The notes: generated by a model from the sequence alone, not told the origin. A DNA stretch of 64,000 nt from Senimuribacter intestinalis (GCA_943192975.1 CALPCJ010000011.1:1-64000); one strand, 5' to 3'; positions 8,496-17,629 are shown, counted from the first letter of the stretch. A program made the numbers and translations.

Positions 8496-9827
8496 TTAAT
8501 CTCTGTTCACAACAGCCTGCAGCACCTGATTTGCAACAGGTCCTGCCACGCTGCTTCCATAGCCGCCGTTTTCTACGCAGACAATAAAAGCATAAGGATT
8601 TCCTTCGTTTTTTATAAAGCCTGTAAACCAGGCATTGGGCTCGCTTCCGTACATCTCCGCTGTTCCCGATTTTGCGTAAATATCAAGCCCAGGGAAATTG
8701 CTCTCGCCATAATTGGATACGACATTATTTTTCATCATGGAGCGCAGCTTTTCCGCCGTGGACTCGTCAATCATGCGTTCGGTATCCTCGCCTGACGGAA
8801 AGTTTGTATAAAGAATTCTAGGCACCGTGCCCACCCCGTCTCTTGCAATTGCGCTCATATAAACCAGCATGGAGCAAGGATTCAGTTCATCGTTATACTG
8901 CCCGATTCCCGCCCACGCCAGACTCAAATCATCGTTTTTGGGAAACTCAAAAGAGCCTTTCGCATTATGAATGCCGTCAATATCGTAGGAGTCCAAAAGC
9001 CCCAGTTTTTTCGTATAACTTGCCATGACAGTGCCGCCGATCCTCTGGGACAAATCCGCAAAGGCACAGTTGCAGGATTTTGCCAGCGCCCCCTCAAAAT
9101 CCACCGTGCCGTGAGCCTGCGTGCAGGTGATAGCCTCGTCTCTGATGTAGCTGACACCGCCGCAGGTATAGCTCCAGTCCTCAAGTCCGCTGACATTTTC
9201 GATGGCAGCAGCGCAAGTCACTAGCTTAAAGATGGATCCCGGAATCAGATTGGAAGACAGAAACTTGTTCAAATATACGCCCGACGTATCATCCGCTGCA
9301 ATTTCCGGCGGATTAGCAGGGTCAAATCCCGGAGAGCTTACCATACAGATAATTTCCCCCGTTTCATAATTATATACACCTACGGTGCCGTTTCTTCCGT
9401 TCAGAGCGTTATACGCAGCCTTTGACACCTCCGCGTCGATGGAAAGTTTCAGGTCGTTGCCGTTTCCCGTAATACTGTAGGTTCCGGTCAAAAGACTGTA
9501 GCCTACGATTTTGTCTCGAAAAGCGCTCTGCGCTGCAGTTGCAATATTTCCATCCATATCCCCTACGGCATGAAGGGTCGCTCTGCGTGTCAGTTCATCG
9601 TCATTATATTTCATTCCATTTTTGGTATTCTCTACAAGGATGGTATCGTTTGCATCGTAAACCTTGCCAATTGCAAGCCTTCCCTCATAATACACGTGCT
9701 GGTTCGCGTAGAAAGTCGCCCATTCACCGCCATCTGTCACAAACTTAAATATGAAAATACATATGCCCAAAAACAGCGCTGCTGCAAGAGCAAGGCAAAT
9801 GATGCCTCTTTGCTCTAATTTCTTCAT
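8496..9827 (-). CDS. pbpA: Class B penicillin-binding protein (PbpA/FtsI-like transpeptidase)
   Basis: This is a D,D-transpeptidase that cross-links peptidoglycan outside the membrane. It has one N-terminal membrane anchor (residues 9-30), a short linker domain and a transpeptidase domain with all three active-site motifs: S198-I-F-K201, S251-C-N253 and K386-S-G-T389. At 443 aa it is short for class B enzymes and resembles the actinobacterial PbpA type. The ATG at 9827 overlaps the upstream SEDS gene by 4 nt and has GGAGG at 7 nt. Pairing with a SEDS glycosyltransferase is typical for these enzymes and indicates a joint cell-wall polymerase. Confidence 0.92.
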   Translation of the reverse strand: MKKLEQRGIICLALAAALFLGICIFIFKFVTDGGEWATFYANQHVYYEGRLAIGKVYDANDTILVENTKNGMKYNDDELTRRATLHAVGDMDGNIATAAQSAFRDKIVGYSLLTGTYSITGNGNDLKLSIDAEVSKAAYNALNGRNGTVGVYNYETGEIICMVSSPGFDPANPPEIAADDTSGVYLNKFLSSNLIPGSIFKLVTCAAAIENVSGLEDWSYTCGGVSYIRDEAITCTQAHGTVDFEGALAKSCNCAFADLSQRIGGTVMASYTKKLGLLDSYDIDGIHNAKGSFEFPKNDDLSLAWAGIGQYNDELNPCSMLVYMSAIARDGVGTVPRILYTNFPSGEDTERMIDESTAEKLRSMMKNNVVSNYGESNFPGLDIYAKSGTAEMYGSEPNAWFTGFIKNEGNPYAFIVCVENGGYGSSVAGPVANQVLQAVVNRD

Positions 9828-11623
9828 ATCATATCCTCCTCTTCCGTCTCAGCCTTAAGGCCTTTGTCCGTCAGGCTGATTGCAATGCTGGCATTCTGCC
9901 TGGTGTCCGCCGCTTTAAGAAAGGCCAGCATACCCCAGGAGCCAATCATACTGGTTCCTCCGTTGGAAACAAATGGGAAAGTCACACCGGTCATCGGCAG
10001 TAAATCCACCGCACCGAAAACATTGAGCACCGTCTGAAACAGGAACATGGAAGTAGCCGCACAAGCAGCAATGGTGTAATAGGTGGACCTGCCTGCCAAG
10101 ATAGAGCGCACCGCAAAAAGGGAAAGAGTGATGATAGAAATCACCGCAAGAACTGCAATAATCAGTCCCCACTCTTCTACCAACATACCGAAAACAAGGT
10201 CAGTGTCCGCAGCAAAAACGCTGGACAGCCAGCCTTTTCCGGCACCAACGCCGACAAAACCACCGCTTGCCGCCGCCGACATGGTTCTTGTCTGCTGCAT
10301 ACCCAGCCCGTCTGCAAACTCCCAGGCATGTCCCCATACCGAAAAGCGCTCCGCTATATATGCTTTGAACTTCAGCACCATCAGACCTCCAACAAAAGCT
10401 ACGCCTACCAGCAAAATCAGCTTGGTAAAATCTCCACTTCTAAGGAAAGAAATCACCAGGAAAGTGACGAAGAATATAATCGCCGTTCCAAAGTCCCCCA
10501 TCAGCGCCAGGCAGCAAAAGCAGAAGCCTGAAAACAGCATAAATATAATAGAATTCTTTTTTTCAAAGAGCTTGTCCAAGGACGCCGCTCCCACCCAGAT
10601 GAATGCAAGCTTAATCAGCTCCGACGGCTGGAAAGAAAATCCGCCAATTTCCACCCAGTTGGCAGCACCAAAGCGATCAGTAGCGAAGACCAAATTAAAC
10701 AAAAGAAGTCCCGCCGCACCTATGTACATCAGCTTCTGAATGGCTTCCGTTCTCGTCAGATTCCTAAGGTAAGCACACATAAAGAAAAACAAAGCAAGCC
10801 CCATGGCAACCGCAATAAATTGCTTAAAAGCCGCTTCTGGAAATTTCGCAGCGGTCACCGAAAGACTCAAGGTAGATAAGAAAAAGGCGATAGTTTCCAT
10901 TTCAAAACCTTTTCGCTTCATGGATCGAAGCAGAATTACATAAACCCACATAAGGATACAGATTCCAGCAAAAGCCATCGTAATAGAATGAAGATAGTTT
11001 TCTCCCAAAGCTATCTTCAGTTGTATCACTGTCATTACCTGAAAAATGCTCAGCGCAAACAAGGACGGCCACGGCAGCGGAATCACTGTGTCCGATTTTC
11101 TCATCTTTATATTATTGCGGCGTTCCTCCAGGCTGATTGGAAACAATGTACACTGAGTCATGCCCACGCTGATGACATCGCCGGGGCGAACTTTGACTCT
11201 CTGATCCTTTCTGACGCGTCGCTCGTTGACATAGGCTCCGTTCTTGGATCCCAAATCACGATAAGTCCAGTTCCCCTTAGGGTCTCTGGTCAGTGTCCCA
11301 TGGTTTCTGGAAACCCGCGGGTCTTCGATGTTGATATCGCAGCTTTTCGCCCTTCCAAGTACATTTTCCCAATGGGTAATGGGAAGATTTTCTCCCGTAC
11401 TCAAATGTAAATAAGCCCAAACCTCCGACGGATTTTTGGACTTGAGAAGTGAGCGAATCGCCCGCATTAAAATAAAAATCGCAAGGGCAATAAAAACCCA
11501 TCTGGCTACAGCAGTATAAATCAGTTCAAAACCGTAGTCAGATGCGAAAACTTCCTGAATTGTTTCCAGAATCCCTGCAAAAAACTCTCCAATGCTTTTA
11601 AAAATTCCCGAAATGATCGTCAT
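9824..11623 (-). CDS. SEDS glycosyltransferase (FtsW/RodA family) with N-terminal FHA domain
   Basis: This 599-aa protein has one membrane helix (about 38-55), a cytoplasmic FHA phosphothreonine-binding domain (about 75-165: GR at 90-91, S105-R-N-H108, N128-G129), then about ten membrane spans of the SEDS fold, with the family's ending (VTFPFVSNGGTSM). SEDS proteins polymerise glycan strands from lipid II with a partner PBP, encoded just downstream with a 4-nt overlap. The FHA fusion suggests control by a Ser/Thr kinase, as in actinobacteria where FHA, SEDS and PBP genes are neighbours but usually separate. No kinase gene is in view. The ATG at 11623 has GGAGG about 13 nt upstream. Confidence 0.93.
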   Translation of the reverse strand: MTIISGIFKSIGEFFAGILETIQEVFASDYGFELIYTAVARWVFIALAIFILMRAIRSLLKSKNPSEVWAYLHLSTGENLPITHWENVLGRAKSCDINIEDPRVSRNHGTLTRDPKGNWTYRDLGSKNGAYVNERRVRKDQRVKVRPGDVISVGMTQCTLFPISLEERRNNIKMRKSDTVIPLPWPSLFALSIFQVMTVIQLKIALGENYLHSITMAFAGICILMWVYVILLRSMKRKGFEMETIAFFLSTLSLSVTAAKFPEAAFKQFIAVAMGLALFFFMCAYLRNLTRTEAIQKLMYIGAAGLLLFNLVFATDRFGAANWVEIGGFSFQPSELIKLAFIWVGAASLDKLFEKKNSIIFMLFSGFCFCCLALMGDFGTAIIFFVTFLVISFLRSGDFTKLILLVGVAFVGGLMVLKFKAYIAERFSVWGHAWEFADGLGMQQTRTMSAAASGGFVGVGAGKGWLSSVFAADTDLVFGMLVEEWGLIIAVLAVISIITLSLFAVRSILAGRSTYYTIAACAATSMFLFQTVLNVFGAVDLLPMTGVTFPFVSNGGTSMIGSWGMLAFLKAADTRQNASIAISLTDKGLKAETEEEDMI

Positions 11624-11659
11624 AATCTGGCTAACCCCTCCATTTCTCTTTCTGGCAAT

Positions 11660-11688
11660 AGTATATCACAGTCTTTTTCAGATGTAAA
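11660..11688 (-). promoter_or_regulatory. Promoter for the FHA-SEDS/pbpA operon
   Basis: On the minus strand there is TTTACA (11683-11688), a 17-nt spacer and TATACT (11660-11665), overlapping the 3' end of fabG and 37 nt before the SEDS gene. Confidence 0.6.
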
Positions 11689-12400
11689 ACCCCCCGTTGA
11701 CAGCAAGAACCTGTCCTGTTATATAGGAAGCTTCTTCTGAGGCTAAAAACACAGCCGCCTTTGCCACCTCATCGGCGTCACCAATTTTTCCCATAGGGAT
11801 TTCCTCTGTCAGCGCCTGCAGGGTATCCTCTCCGCAAATGCGACTCATATCGGTATCGATAACCCCCGGTGCAATGCAGTTGACTCTAACGCCAGAAGGT
11901 GCGACTTCCTTGGCAAGACTCTTTGCAAATCCGATAACTGCGGCCTTGGTAGTGGAATACGCCACTTCACAGGAGCCACCAGTCTGTCCCCAAACAGAGG
12001 AAATCATCACGATACTTCCCTGCTGCCTTTCTATCATGGTTGGAAGTATTTGGCTGGTCACTGAGATTGTTCCGTATAAGTTGGTATCCATAATCTCCTT
12101 CCACTGCTTCTGCGTTGTATCTGTGAACAGCCCCGTGATGCTAATTCCTGCATTACATATCAGCACATCGAAATAAGGCACTTCCAGATACATGCGGGCT
12201 GCCCGCACACCTTCGGAAACCTGCTGACTGTCAGATACATCGCAACAAATGCCTACAGCACCTGTCTCTTCGCTGACCTCCTTTGCTTTGTCATCTCTCT
12301 CTTTATAAAGGAAGGCAACTTTATATCCGCTCTCCGTAAACGCTCTTACCATAGCAGCGCCGATTCCCCTGGAGCCTCCCGTAATCAAAACCGATTTCAT
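11678..12400 (-). CDS. fabG: 3-oxoacyl-ACP reductase-like short-chain dehydrogenase
   Basis: This 240-aa classical short-chain dehydrogenase/reductase has the nucleotide motif GGSRGIG near the N-terminus, NAG, and the catalytic Ser with Tyr-x3-Lys in AYSTTKAAV, ending in the FabG-like VLAVNGGFYI. FabG reduces 3-oxoacyl-ACP with NADPH in fatty-acid synthesis, but solitary homologues often have other substrates. The frame is open to ATG 12508, but the homology begins at ATG 12400, which has GAGGT 6 nt upstream. It stands alone, not in a fab cluster, so the substrate is uncertain. A palindrome with poly-T lies 54 nt before the start. Confidence 0.85.
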   Translation of the reverse strand: MKSVLITGGSRGIGAAMVRAFTESGYKVAFLYKERDDKAKEVSEETGAVGICCDVSDSQQVSEGVRAARMYLEVPYFDVLICNAGISITGLFTDTTQKQWKEIMDTNLYGTISVTSQILPTMIERQQGSIVMISSVWGQTGGSCEVAYSTTKAAVIGFAKSLAKEVAPSGVRVNCIAPGVIDTDMSRICGEDTLQALTEEIPMGKIGDADEVAKAAVFLASEEASYITGQVLAVNGGFYI

Positions 12401-12453
12401 CTTGGACCTCTTTTCTGTTCTCATAAGTTTCATAGGCAAACCTGTTTCCTTGC

Positions 12454-12485
12454 AAAAAAACATTGGGACTTGCCCAATGTTTTTT
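12454..12485. promoter_or_regulatory. Palindrome with poly-A/poly-T flanks in the fabG leader
   Basis: ACATTGGG and CCCAATGT (12460-12467 and 12473-12480) are flanked by seven A residues on one side and six T on the other, so the hairpin reads as an intrinsic terminator on both strands. It sits between the divergent promoters and the fabG start; attenuation of fabG is one possibility. Confidence 0.5.
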
Positions 12486-12686
12486 CTTTGCTTATATTTC
12501 TGGCGCATAGTATTAACTATAATCTTAGAAACTAATTCCGAGATTCTCAGATTATTTTCATCTATATTCTACTACAACTTTTTCCACTTGTCAAAGAATT
12601 TTCAGATATTATTTCTGTTTTTTTGAAAATTTTTCCGGATTTTTCTTTTGAAACTTAAGTTTTTGCCTTTTAAGCAAAAAGTTCTA

Positions 12687-12715
12687 TTTACAAAATGCTT
12701 GGTTGGTGTTAGAGT
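12687..12715 (+). promoter_or_regulatory. Promoter of the cation/proton antiporter gene
   Basis: TTTACA (12687-12692), a 17-nt spacer and TAGAGT (12710-12715) lie about 40 nt before the start. An AAACTTAAGTTT palindrome lies at 12651-12662 upstream. Confidence 0.5.
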
Positions 12716-12756
12716 AGTCTAGTGAAAATTTTTATAGAATGATTGAGGTATTTATT

Positions 12757-13914
12757 ATGACTAGCTATTACTTCCTTTTGGCCGTTGCCATTATCATTTT
12801 GTCAACGAAGTTTTTGGGCGGCCTTTCAGAAAAGGTTAACATGCCCCAGGTTGTGGGCGCGCTGGTTGCCGGTGTTATCCTCGGACCATCGGTACTTGGC
12901 GTTGTAACAGAAACCAATTTTCTTGCGGAAACCGCCGAAATCGGTGTTATTTTACTGATGTTTATGGCAGGTCTTGATACAGATATTAACGAAATCAAGA
13001 AAAACAGCGTTTCCATGCTGTGTATTGCAGCCATGGGTGTGATTCTGCCGCTCATCGGCGGCGCTGCCTGCTACTATTTCTATTTTCATGTAGATTCATC
13101 CGACTTTAATGAAGTCCTAAAGTGCGTATTCATGGGTGTCATTCTAACTGCAACTTCTGTAAGTATTACAGTAGAAGCACTCCGTGAAATGGGTAAGCTG
13201 AACGGTCCTGTTGGTAGTGCTATTCTGGGTGCTGCAGTGCTTGACGATATCATCGGTATCATCATTTTAACCATCGTATCCAGCCTGAAAGATCCGTCGG
13301 TAAGCATTATCTCCATTTTAATCAAAATCGCACTATATATCGTTCTCATGGCTGTGCTTGCCGTTATTCTTAAAACTGCCAGACCAAAAGTTGACGATTT
13401 AAAAGACAAACGCAGAGTTTGCATCTACGTAATGGCGCTCATTCTGCTCGTCGCATTTATTACAGAACAGTATTTTGGAATCGCTGATATCACTGGTGCA
13501 TACCTGCTGGGGCTTTTAATGTCTACCTTTGAGATTAAATCCTATATTGCAAAAAAACTTACTGTTCCAAGCTATCTCTTTTTCTCTCCGATCTTCTTCG
13601 CAAGTATCGGAATCAAAACAGAGCTTTCCGGTATGACAATATCCATGTTGATTTTCTCTGTGCTGCTCCTTCTTGTAGCTGTTCTGACAAAGATTCTCGG
13701 CTGCGGACTGGGTGCACGAATCTGCAAATTTAGCACCAGCGATTCTTTCCATATTGGTATCGGCATGGTGTCCAGAGGTGAAGTCGCACTGATTGTTGCA
13801 CAAAAAGGCTACAACATGGGACTTCTCAGCGGCTATTTATTCTCACCAATCGTATTGGTAGTTATCGTTACTACCATTATTACGCCGGTGCTTTTGAAAA
13901 AATTCATGAAATAA
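12757..13914 (+). CDS. Cation/proton antiporter, CPA2 family
   Basis: This 385-aa, 12-13-span membrane protein of the Na+(K+)/H+ exchanger family (GerN/NapA/KefB-like, without the cytoplasmic TrkA part) has the conserved double aspartate in GAAVLDDIIGI, the ion site of CPA2 transporters. It probably exports Na+ or K+ in exchange for protons for pH and ion balance. An upstream ATG at 12739 is in frame but has no ribosome site; ATG 12757 has GAGG about 8 nt upstream and starts the first membrane helix. It is a single gene with its own promoter and terminator. Confidence 0.88.
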   Translation: MTSYYFLLAVAIIILSTKFLGGLSEKVNMPQVVGALVAGVILGPSVLGVVTETNFLAETAEIGVILLMFMAGLDTDINEIKKNSVSMLCIAAMGVILPLIGGAACYYFYFHVDSSDFNEVLKCVFMGVILTATSVSITVEALREMGKLNGPVGSAILGAAVLDDIIGIIILTIVSSLKDPSVSIISILIKIALYIVLMAVLAVILKTARPKVDDLKDKRRVCIYVMALILLVAFITEQYFGIADITGAYLLGLLMSTFEIKSYIAKKLTVPSYLFFSPIFFASIGIKTELSGMTISMLIFSVLLLLVAVLTKILGCGLGARICKFSTSDSFHIGIGMVSRGEVALIVAQKGYNMGLLSGYLFSPIVLVVIVTTIITPVLLKKFMK

Positions 13915-13936
13915 CACCTTAATTACTGTAAATGCT

Positions 13937-13972
13937 GCAAAGCCCGCTGGGTACATCCCCTGCGGGCTTTGC
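13937..13972 (+). terminator. Terminator after the antiporter gene
   Basis: An 11-bp perfect stem (GCAAAGCCCGC / GCGGGCTTTGC). The T-run is short. Confidence 0.75.
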
Positions 13973-14104
13973 TATTGTAATTGTATTTTTAAAAAAACAT
14001 GTGGAATTTTGTCTAAAAACGTCAAAACTTGAAACTTTTTTGCCCTGTGACGTACTCTATTATTATGTAACACTTTTTAGAATTTAATAGGAGGACTATA
14101 CCAC

Positions 14105-14470
14105 ATGGACAAAAAAATGCAGCAGTGTATAGCGAATAATTTAAGGTATCTCAGGGATTATTATGACTACACACAGGAAGACGTAGCCGCCCTTTTACAT
14201 ATTTCTCGTACGACTTACGGAATACTGGAAAGCGGAACTAAAAATATGCGCACAGATTTACTTGTAAGACTGGCACGGGTTTATCAGGTGCCTGTCGACC
14301 TTCTCATGGAACAAAACTACGAAAAGTTTGCAAGGAGTGTCGCCCTTTCCGATGCTCATAATTCCGATGTATCAGAACTGCTGTACCTATATCGTAAGCT
14401 TTCCCCTTTCTCCCAAGGCTGTCTCATTGAAAAAGCAGCCATTCTGCTGATGGACGAGAAAGTAAAATAA
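14105..14470 (+). CDS. XRE-family helix-turn-helix regulator
   Basis: This 121-aa protein has a lambda-repressor-like HTH at about residues 10-65 (YTQEDVAALLHISRTTYG... with VDLLMEQ). The C-terminal 50 residues are helical with no recognised domain, so it is a DNA-binding regulator of unknown target. The ATG at 14105 has AGGAGG about 10 nt upstream. It is convergent with the small membrane protein gene and shares a terminator with it. Confidence 0.85.
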   Translation: MDKKMQQCIANNLRYLRDYYDYTQEDVAALLHISRTTYGILESGTKNMRTDLLVRLARVYQVPVDLLMEQNYEKFARSVALSDAHNSDVSELLYLYRKLSPFSQGCLIEKAAILLMDEKVK

Positions 14471-14537
14471 GAGCCAATAGAAAACAACCGGGTGAAGGTG
14501 GTGGTAATCTGCCAAATCCGGTTGTTTTCTATTGCTC
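14471..14537. terminator. Bidirectional terminator
   Basis: A 20-bp inverted repeat (14471-14491 with 14518-14537, one bulged C) separates the convergent XRE and small membrane protein genes. Confidence 0.85.
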
Positions 14538-14538
14538 T

Positions 14539-14733
14539 CTATTTTTTCTTTGGCAGCGCAAGTATCATTACGAGGGTGGAAACTGCCATAACTGCTGCTA
14601 GAATGCCCAGCAGCGGAAACGCTGTCGTCTCTGACTGATTTACCCCTAATACAATCAGATAGCAAAGCCCCAATATCCCGCTGATTAAATTGACGGTCAG
14701 CGCACCGCAAGCCAGCTTGCTGTGATTTCTCAT
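14539..14733 (-). CDS. Small two-helix membrane protein
   Basis: This 64-aa hydrophobic protein has two predicted membrane spans (GALTVNLISGILGLCYLIVL and LLGILAAVMAVSTLVMIL) joined by a short polar loop and ends in a PKKK tail. The in-frame TTG at 14742 lies too close to the GGGGG ribosome site; ATG 14733 is placed better. No family is recognised. It sits alone between the XRE regulator and the divergent phosphoribosyltransferase gene. Confidence 0.6.
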   Translation of the reverse strand: MRNHSKLACGALTVNLISGILGLCYLIVLGVNQSETTAFPLLGILAAVMAVSTLVMILALPKKK

Positions 14734-14852
14734 CCTTATCAATCCCCCTTTGTACCTACATTATATAATCCGTCTGTTTCCCTTTCCATAGCTGCCGCTT
14801 ACAATCCCCTTACAAAATCGTAAGTTTCGACATTTTTTATCATAGAAAGGGG

Positions 14853-14881
14853 TTTATTTACAGCAAAAAATCCTGTATAAT
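14853..14881 (+). promoter_or_regulatory. Promoter of the phosphoribosyltransferase gene
   Basis: TTTATT (14853-14858), a 17-nt spacer and a perfect TATAAT (14876-14881), about 70 nt before the start codon. Confidence 0.55.
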
Positions 14882-14950
14882 AAATTTTAATGCAGAAAAC
14901 CGATAAAAGGTCTCTGTAAAGAATACAACTTATAGCAGAAAGGAAACGCT

Positions 14951-15601
14951 ATGCGATATCAACCACCTTATTTTGATTTTGAGATTTGCGGAGTAAAGAG
15001 AAAACTTCCTTTTGTAAAAATAAAAGAAGACATGGCTCTTGCCAGCTTTTGTATCGTTTCTGACACAGAACTGGTACAGGCTGTTGCGCCTGAACTTGCA
15101 AAAAAACTGCCGGAATTTGATGTACTTTTAACTGCTGAAGCTAAAGGAATCATTCTAACCTATGAGCTCAGCAGAATTCTAGGTCACAAGGACTTTGTCG
15201 TAGCAAGGAAAAGCAACAAACCATATATGCAGAATGTGCTGGAAGCCAATGTTTACTCCATCACCACCCAGAAAAAACAGACCCTTTACATGGACGGTTG
15301 CGATGTAGATAAGATTCGCGGCAAGAGAGTTGCGATTATAGACGACGTCATTGCTACCGGGGAATCGCTGAACGCACTGGAAACTTTGGCAAAGGAAGCT
15401 GGAGCCGAAATCGTGTGCCGTGCAGCAGTTCTTGCTGAGCTTGACTCGGTTTACAGAGATGATATCATCTTCTTAAAAGAACACTATGTCTTTACACCAA
15501 ACGAAGACGGCACCTTTACCCCGATTGAAAGCCCTATGAAAAAAGCAGCAAAAGCAAAAGAAGCAGAAACTGAAATTTCAGTTTCCACATTCCGAAACTA
15601 A
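14951..15601 (+). CDS. Purine-type phosphoribosyltransferase
   Basis: This 216-aa type I phosphoribosyltransferase has the PRPP loop VAIIDDVIATGESL and an upstream block (VLLTAEAKGIILTYELSR) typical of adenine/xanthine-like PRTases. It probably converts a purine base plus PRPP to the nucleotide for salvage; substrate preference cannot be read with certainty. At 216 aa it is longer than Apt (about 170), with a charged C-terminal tail rich in Lys/Ala/Glu. The ribosome site is AGAAAGGAAACGCT before ATG. It is monocistronic, with its own promoter and terminator. Confidence 0.85.
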   Translation: MRYQPPYFDFEICGVKRKLPFVKIKEDMALASFCIVSDTELVQAVAPELAKKLPEFDVLLTAEAKGIILTYELSRILGHKDFVVARKSNKPYMQNVLEANVYSITTQKKQTLYMDGCDVDKIRGKRVAIIDDVIATGESLNALETLAKEAGAEIVCRAAVLAELDSVYRDDIIFLKEHYVFTPNEDGTFTPIESPMKKAAKAKEAETEISVSTFRN

Positions 15602-15618
15602 ATGATTAACGGATAATT

Positions 15619-15658
15619 AAAAGACGTGTATCGGTGAATCTTGTGCGCGTCTTTTTAT
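15619..15658 (+). terminator. Terminator after the phosphoribosyltransferase gene
   Basis: An AAAAGACG / CGTCTTTT stem with a loop of about 21 nt, ending in a T-run. Confidence 0.65.
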
Positions 15659-15760
15659 TGTCTGAGGACAACAAGATTCCCACGCACCCGTTTGAAGCAG
15701 TAAGTCCTAGGTTTGTGTACGGGAGTAAGCTTAACAAAAAGAGAATGGGGATATGTCGAT

Positions 15761-16110
15761 GATTTGCGCGCCATATTTGACCTTGATTTCTGTATACATG
15801 GCGCAGACCTGTGAAAAAGTGCCATATATAAAAGCTTTTTAAGAAAAAATGGCGGCTGCAGAAAGAAATGCAGACAGAAAGTCGGAAAAACTTTGGCACT
15901 CTACAGTAAAATATCAAAAAGGTAGGTATCAGGCAGCAGGTGCGCGCCAGTTTTTCAGAAAATGAATTCAAATATGGCGTTTGGCGAGTGGCTGGCGCCA
16001 TGTATACAAAAAAACGCTTAGAATATGGCGTTTTCCAGGGAGTGAACGCCAGATATACAAAAAAATCCTGAGATTATGGCGCGCCGGTTTCTCCGCAGCA
16101 TGAACTGCCG
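15761..16110. repeat. Hairpin-repeat element, copy 1 (51-bp period)
   Basis: A non-coding element of about 350 bp. Its right part consists of units with exact 51-bp spacing (ATGGCG at 15974, 16025 and 16076). The first two units form a hairpin (ATGGCG...CGCCA) followed by a GTATAC- or ATATAC-type motif and an A-run. The left part has GTATACATGGCGCAGAC at 15792 and a half hairpin near 15767. A diverged but collinear second copy lies at 17630-17990 in the same orientation, and the aminotransferase gene lies between the two. I do not recognise the family. Confidence 0.75.
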
Positions 16111-16164
16111 CATACCAAATCCCAGCATTTGACCTGAATCCTTTTTCGCTCTAATACTACTTTT

Positions 16165-16205
16165 ACGGCAAAGAGACTGTCTACGCTTGAGACAGTCCCT
16201 TTCTC
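16165..16205 (-). terminator. Terminator of the aminotransferase gene
   Basis: A GGGACTGTCT / AGACAGTCTC stem on the minus strand, with only a weak T-rich tail. Confidence 0.55.
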
Positions 16206-16223
16206 TATTATCTCGATGTACAA

Positions 16224-17417
16224 TTAATCTAAATTGTATTCCTTTGCCAACTCTGCAAATCTAGGCAGGGAATTCATAATCTTTTCGCGGGATACGCAGT
16301 ATGCCATTCTCACATAGCCTGGGCCTGCAAAAGAACTTCCCGGCACTAACAGAAGATTAAGTTTCTTTGCCGCTGCTACAAATTCCTTTTCGTTCTTTAC
16401 AGGGGACTTCATCCACAGGTAAAATGCACCTTCCGGCTTGGTGCATTCAAATCCCAGCGCAGTCAGGCCGCCGTAGAGCGCTTTTGCATTTTCTTCGTAG
16501 TAGGAAACATCGCACTGAGCGTCAACACACCTTGCGATAACCAGCTGCATTAAAGACGGCGCGTTGGTGAAACCGCCCAGACGGTTAGCAACAGTTACAG
16601 CCTGAATAAATTCTTCAGAACCGTCGGATTCGTCAGGAATTACAACATAACCGATACGTTCACCTGGAAGTGACAGGGATTTACTGTAGGAATATGCCAC
16701 AACAGTATTATCGTAGTATTTTGTCATATACGGTACATCTACACCGCCAAATGCCAGTTCTCTGTACGGCTCATCAGAAAGCAGGTAAATTACTGTTCCA
16801 TATTCTTCCTGCTTTTTCTTTAAAATATCAGCAATGCCCTTTACAATTTCCTCCGGATATACTGCACCTGTTGGATTGTTCGGATTGTTAACGATAACAG
16901 CCTTGGTCTTAGGGGTAATTTTGGCTTCAAATTCATCCAGTTTTGGCATAAATCCGCCTTCAGGATTTGGAGAAACTGCAACAGTTACGCCGCCGTAAGT
17001 CTTAATATAGTTGCCGTACTCAAGGAAATATGGTGCAAACACGATTACTTCTTCACCCTCATTGAGCATCGTTCTGAGCAAAATATTCAAAGCACTCCCT
17101 GCTCCGACAGTCATAATGATATTATTTTCTGTAAAGCTTGTGCCGAAACGCCGGTTCAAATTGCCTGCTACAGCAGCTCTGGTTTCTGGAAAACCTGCAT
17201 TACTCATATAGCCATGTACATACAGCGGATCATCATTTTGGATAATATCTATGATTGCTTCTTTTACTTCCTCTGGCGCTGGAACGCTAGGGTTACCTAC
17301 GCTGAAATCAAAAACATTTTCAGGACCAAATTCTTCTGCCATTCGCTTTCCTTCTTCAAACATAGCTCTTACAACAGAGCTTCCTTCTACAAAAGGAACC
17401 ATTTTCTTTGAAATCAT
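16224..17417 (-). CDS. PLP-dependent class I/II aminotransferase
   Basis: This 397-aa fold-type I enzyme uses pyridoxal phosphate. The Schiff-base lysine lies in SYSKSLSLPGERIGY. Upstream are the PNPNNPTG-like NNPNNPTGAVYP block and the SDEPYREL aspartate/tyrosine region. It is probably an aspartate- or aromatic-type amino acid transaminase; the amino acid cannot be fixed from sequence. The start ATG 17417 has AGGT about 9 nt upstream and a promoter at 17475-17503. The gene stands alone, bracketed by the two 51-bp-periodic repeat elements. Confidence 0.9.
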   Translation of the reverse strand: MISKKMVPFVEGSSVVRAMFEEGKRMAEEFGPENVFDFSVGNPSVPAPEEVKEAIIDIIQNDDPLYVHGYMSNAGFPETRAAVAGNLNRRFGTSFTENNIIMTVGAGSALNILLRTMLNEGEEVIVFAPYFLEYGNYIKTYGGVTVAVSPNPEGGFMPKLDEFEAKITPKTKAVIVNNPNNPTGAVYPEEIVKGIADILKKKQEEYGTVIYLLSDEPYRELAFGGVDVPYMTKYYDNTVVAYSYSKSLSLPGERIGYVVIPDESDGSEEFIQAVTVANRLGGFTNAPSLMQLVIARCVDAQCDVSYYEENAKALYGGLTALGFECTKPEGAFYLWMKSPVKNEKEFVAAAKKLNLLLVPGSSFAGPGYVRMAYCVSREKIMNSLPRFAELAKEYNLD

Positions 17418-17474
17418 GTTTCTCTACCTGCCTTTCTTCTATCAAAACACTTTTCTTTCTCCTAAAATACTTAT

Positions 17475-17503
17475 ATTTTACTCCAAGTTCGTTAGAATTT
17501 CAA
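17475..17503 (-). promoter_or_regulatory. Promoter of the aminotransferase gene
   Basis: On the minus strand there is TTGAAA (17498-17503), 17 nt and TAAAAT (17475-17480), about 60 nt upstream of the start. Confidence 0.6.
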
Positions 17504-17629
17504 ACAAAATTTCAGATTATTTCAAAACTCTTTCATGCTTTATCGCTGCTATGCGCTGACTTCGCTTTGAGCAAGTTTCCAGTACAGCCTGCTTTACCGA
17601 AAATCCGCACTAATCCGCACTTTAGATAC

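Noticed and set aside
12400..12508. Longer N-terminus for the FabG-like protein
   Set aside because: The extra 36 residues run through the leader palindrome and do not fit the family; ATG 12400 has a good ribosome site.
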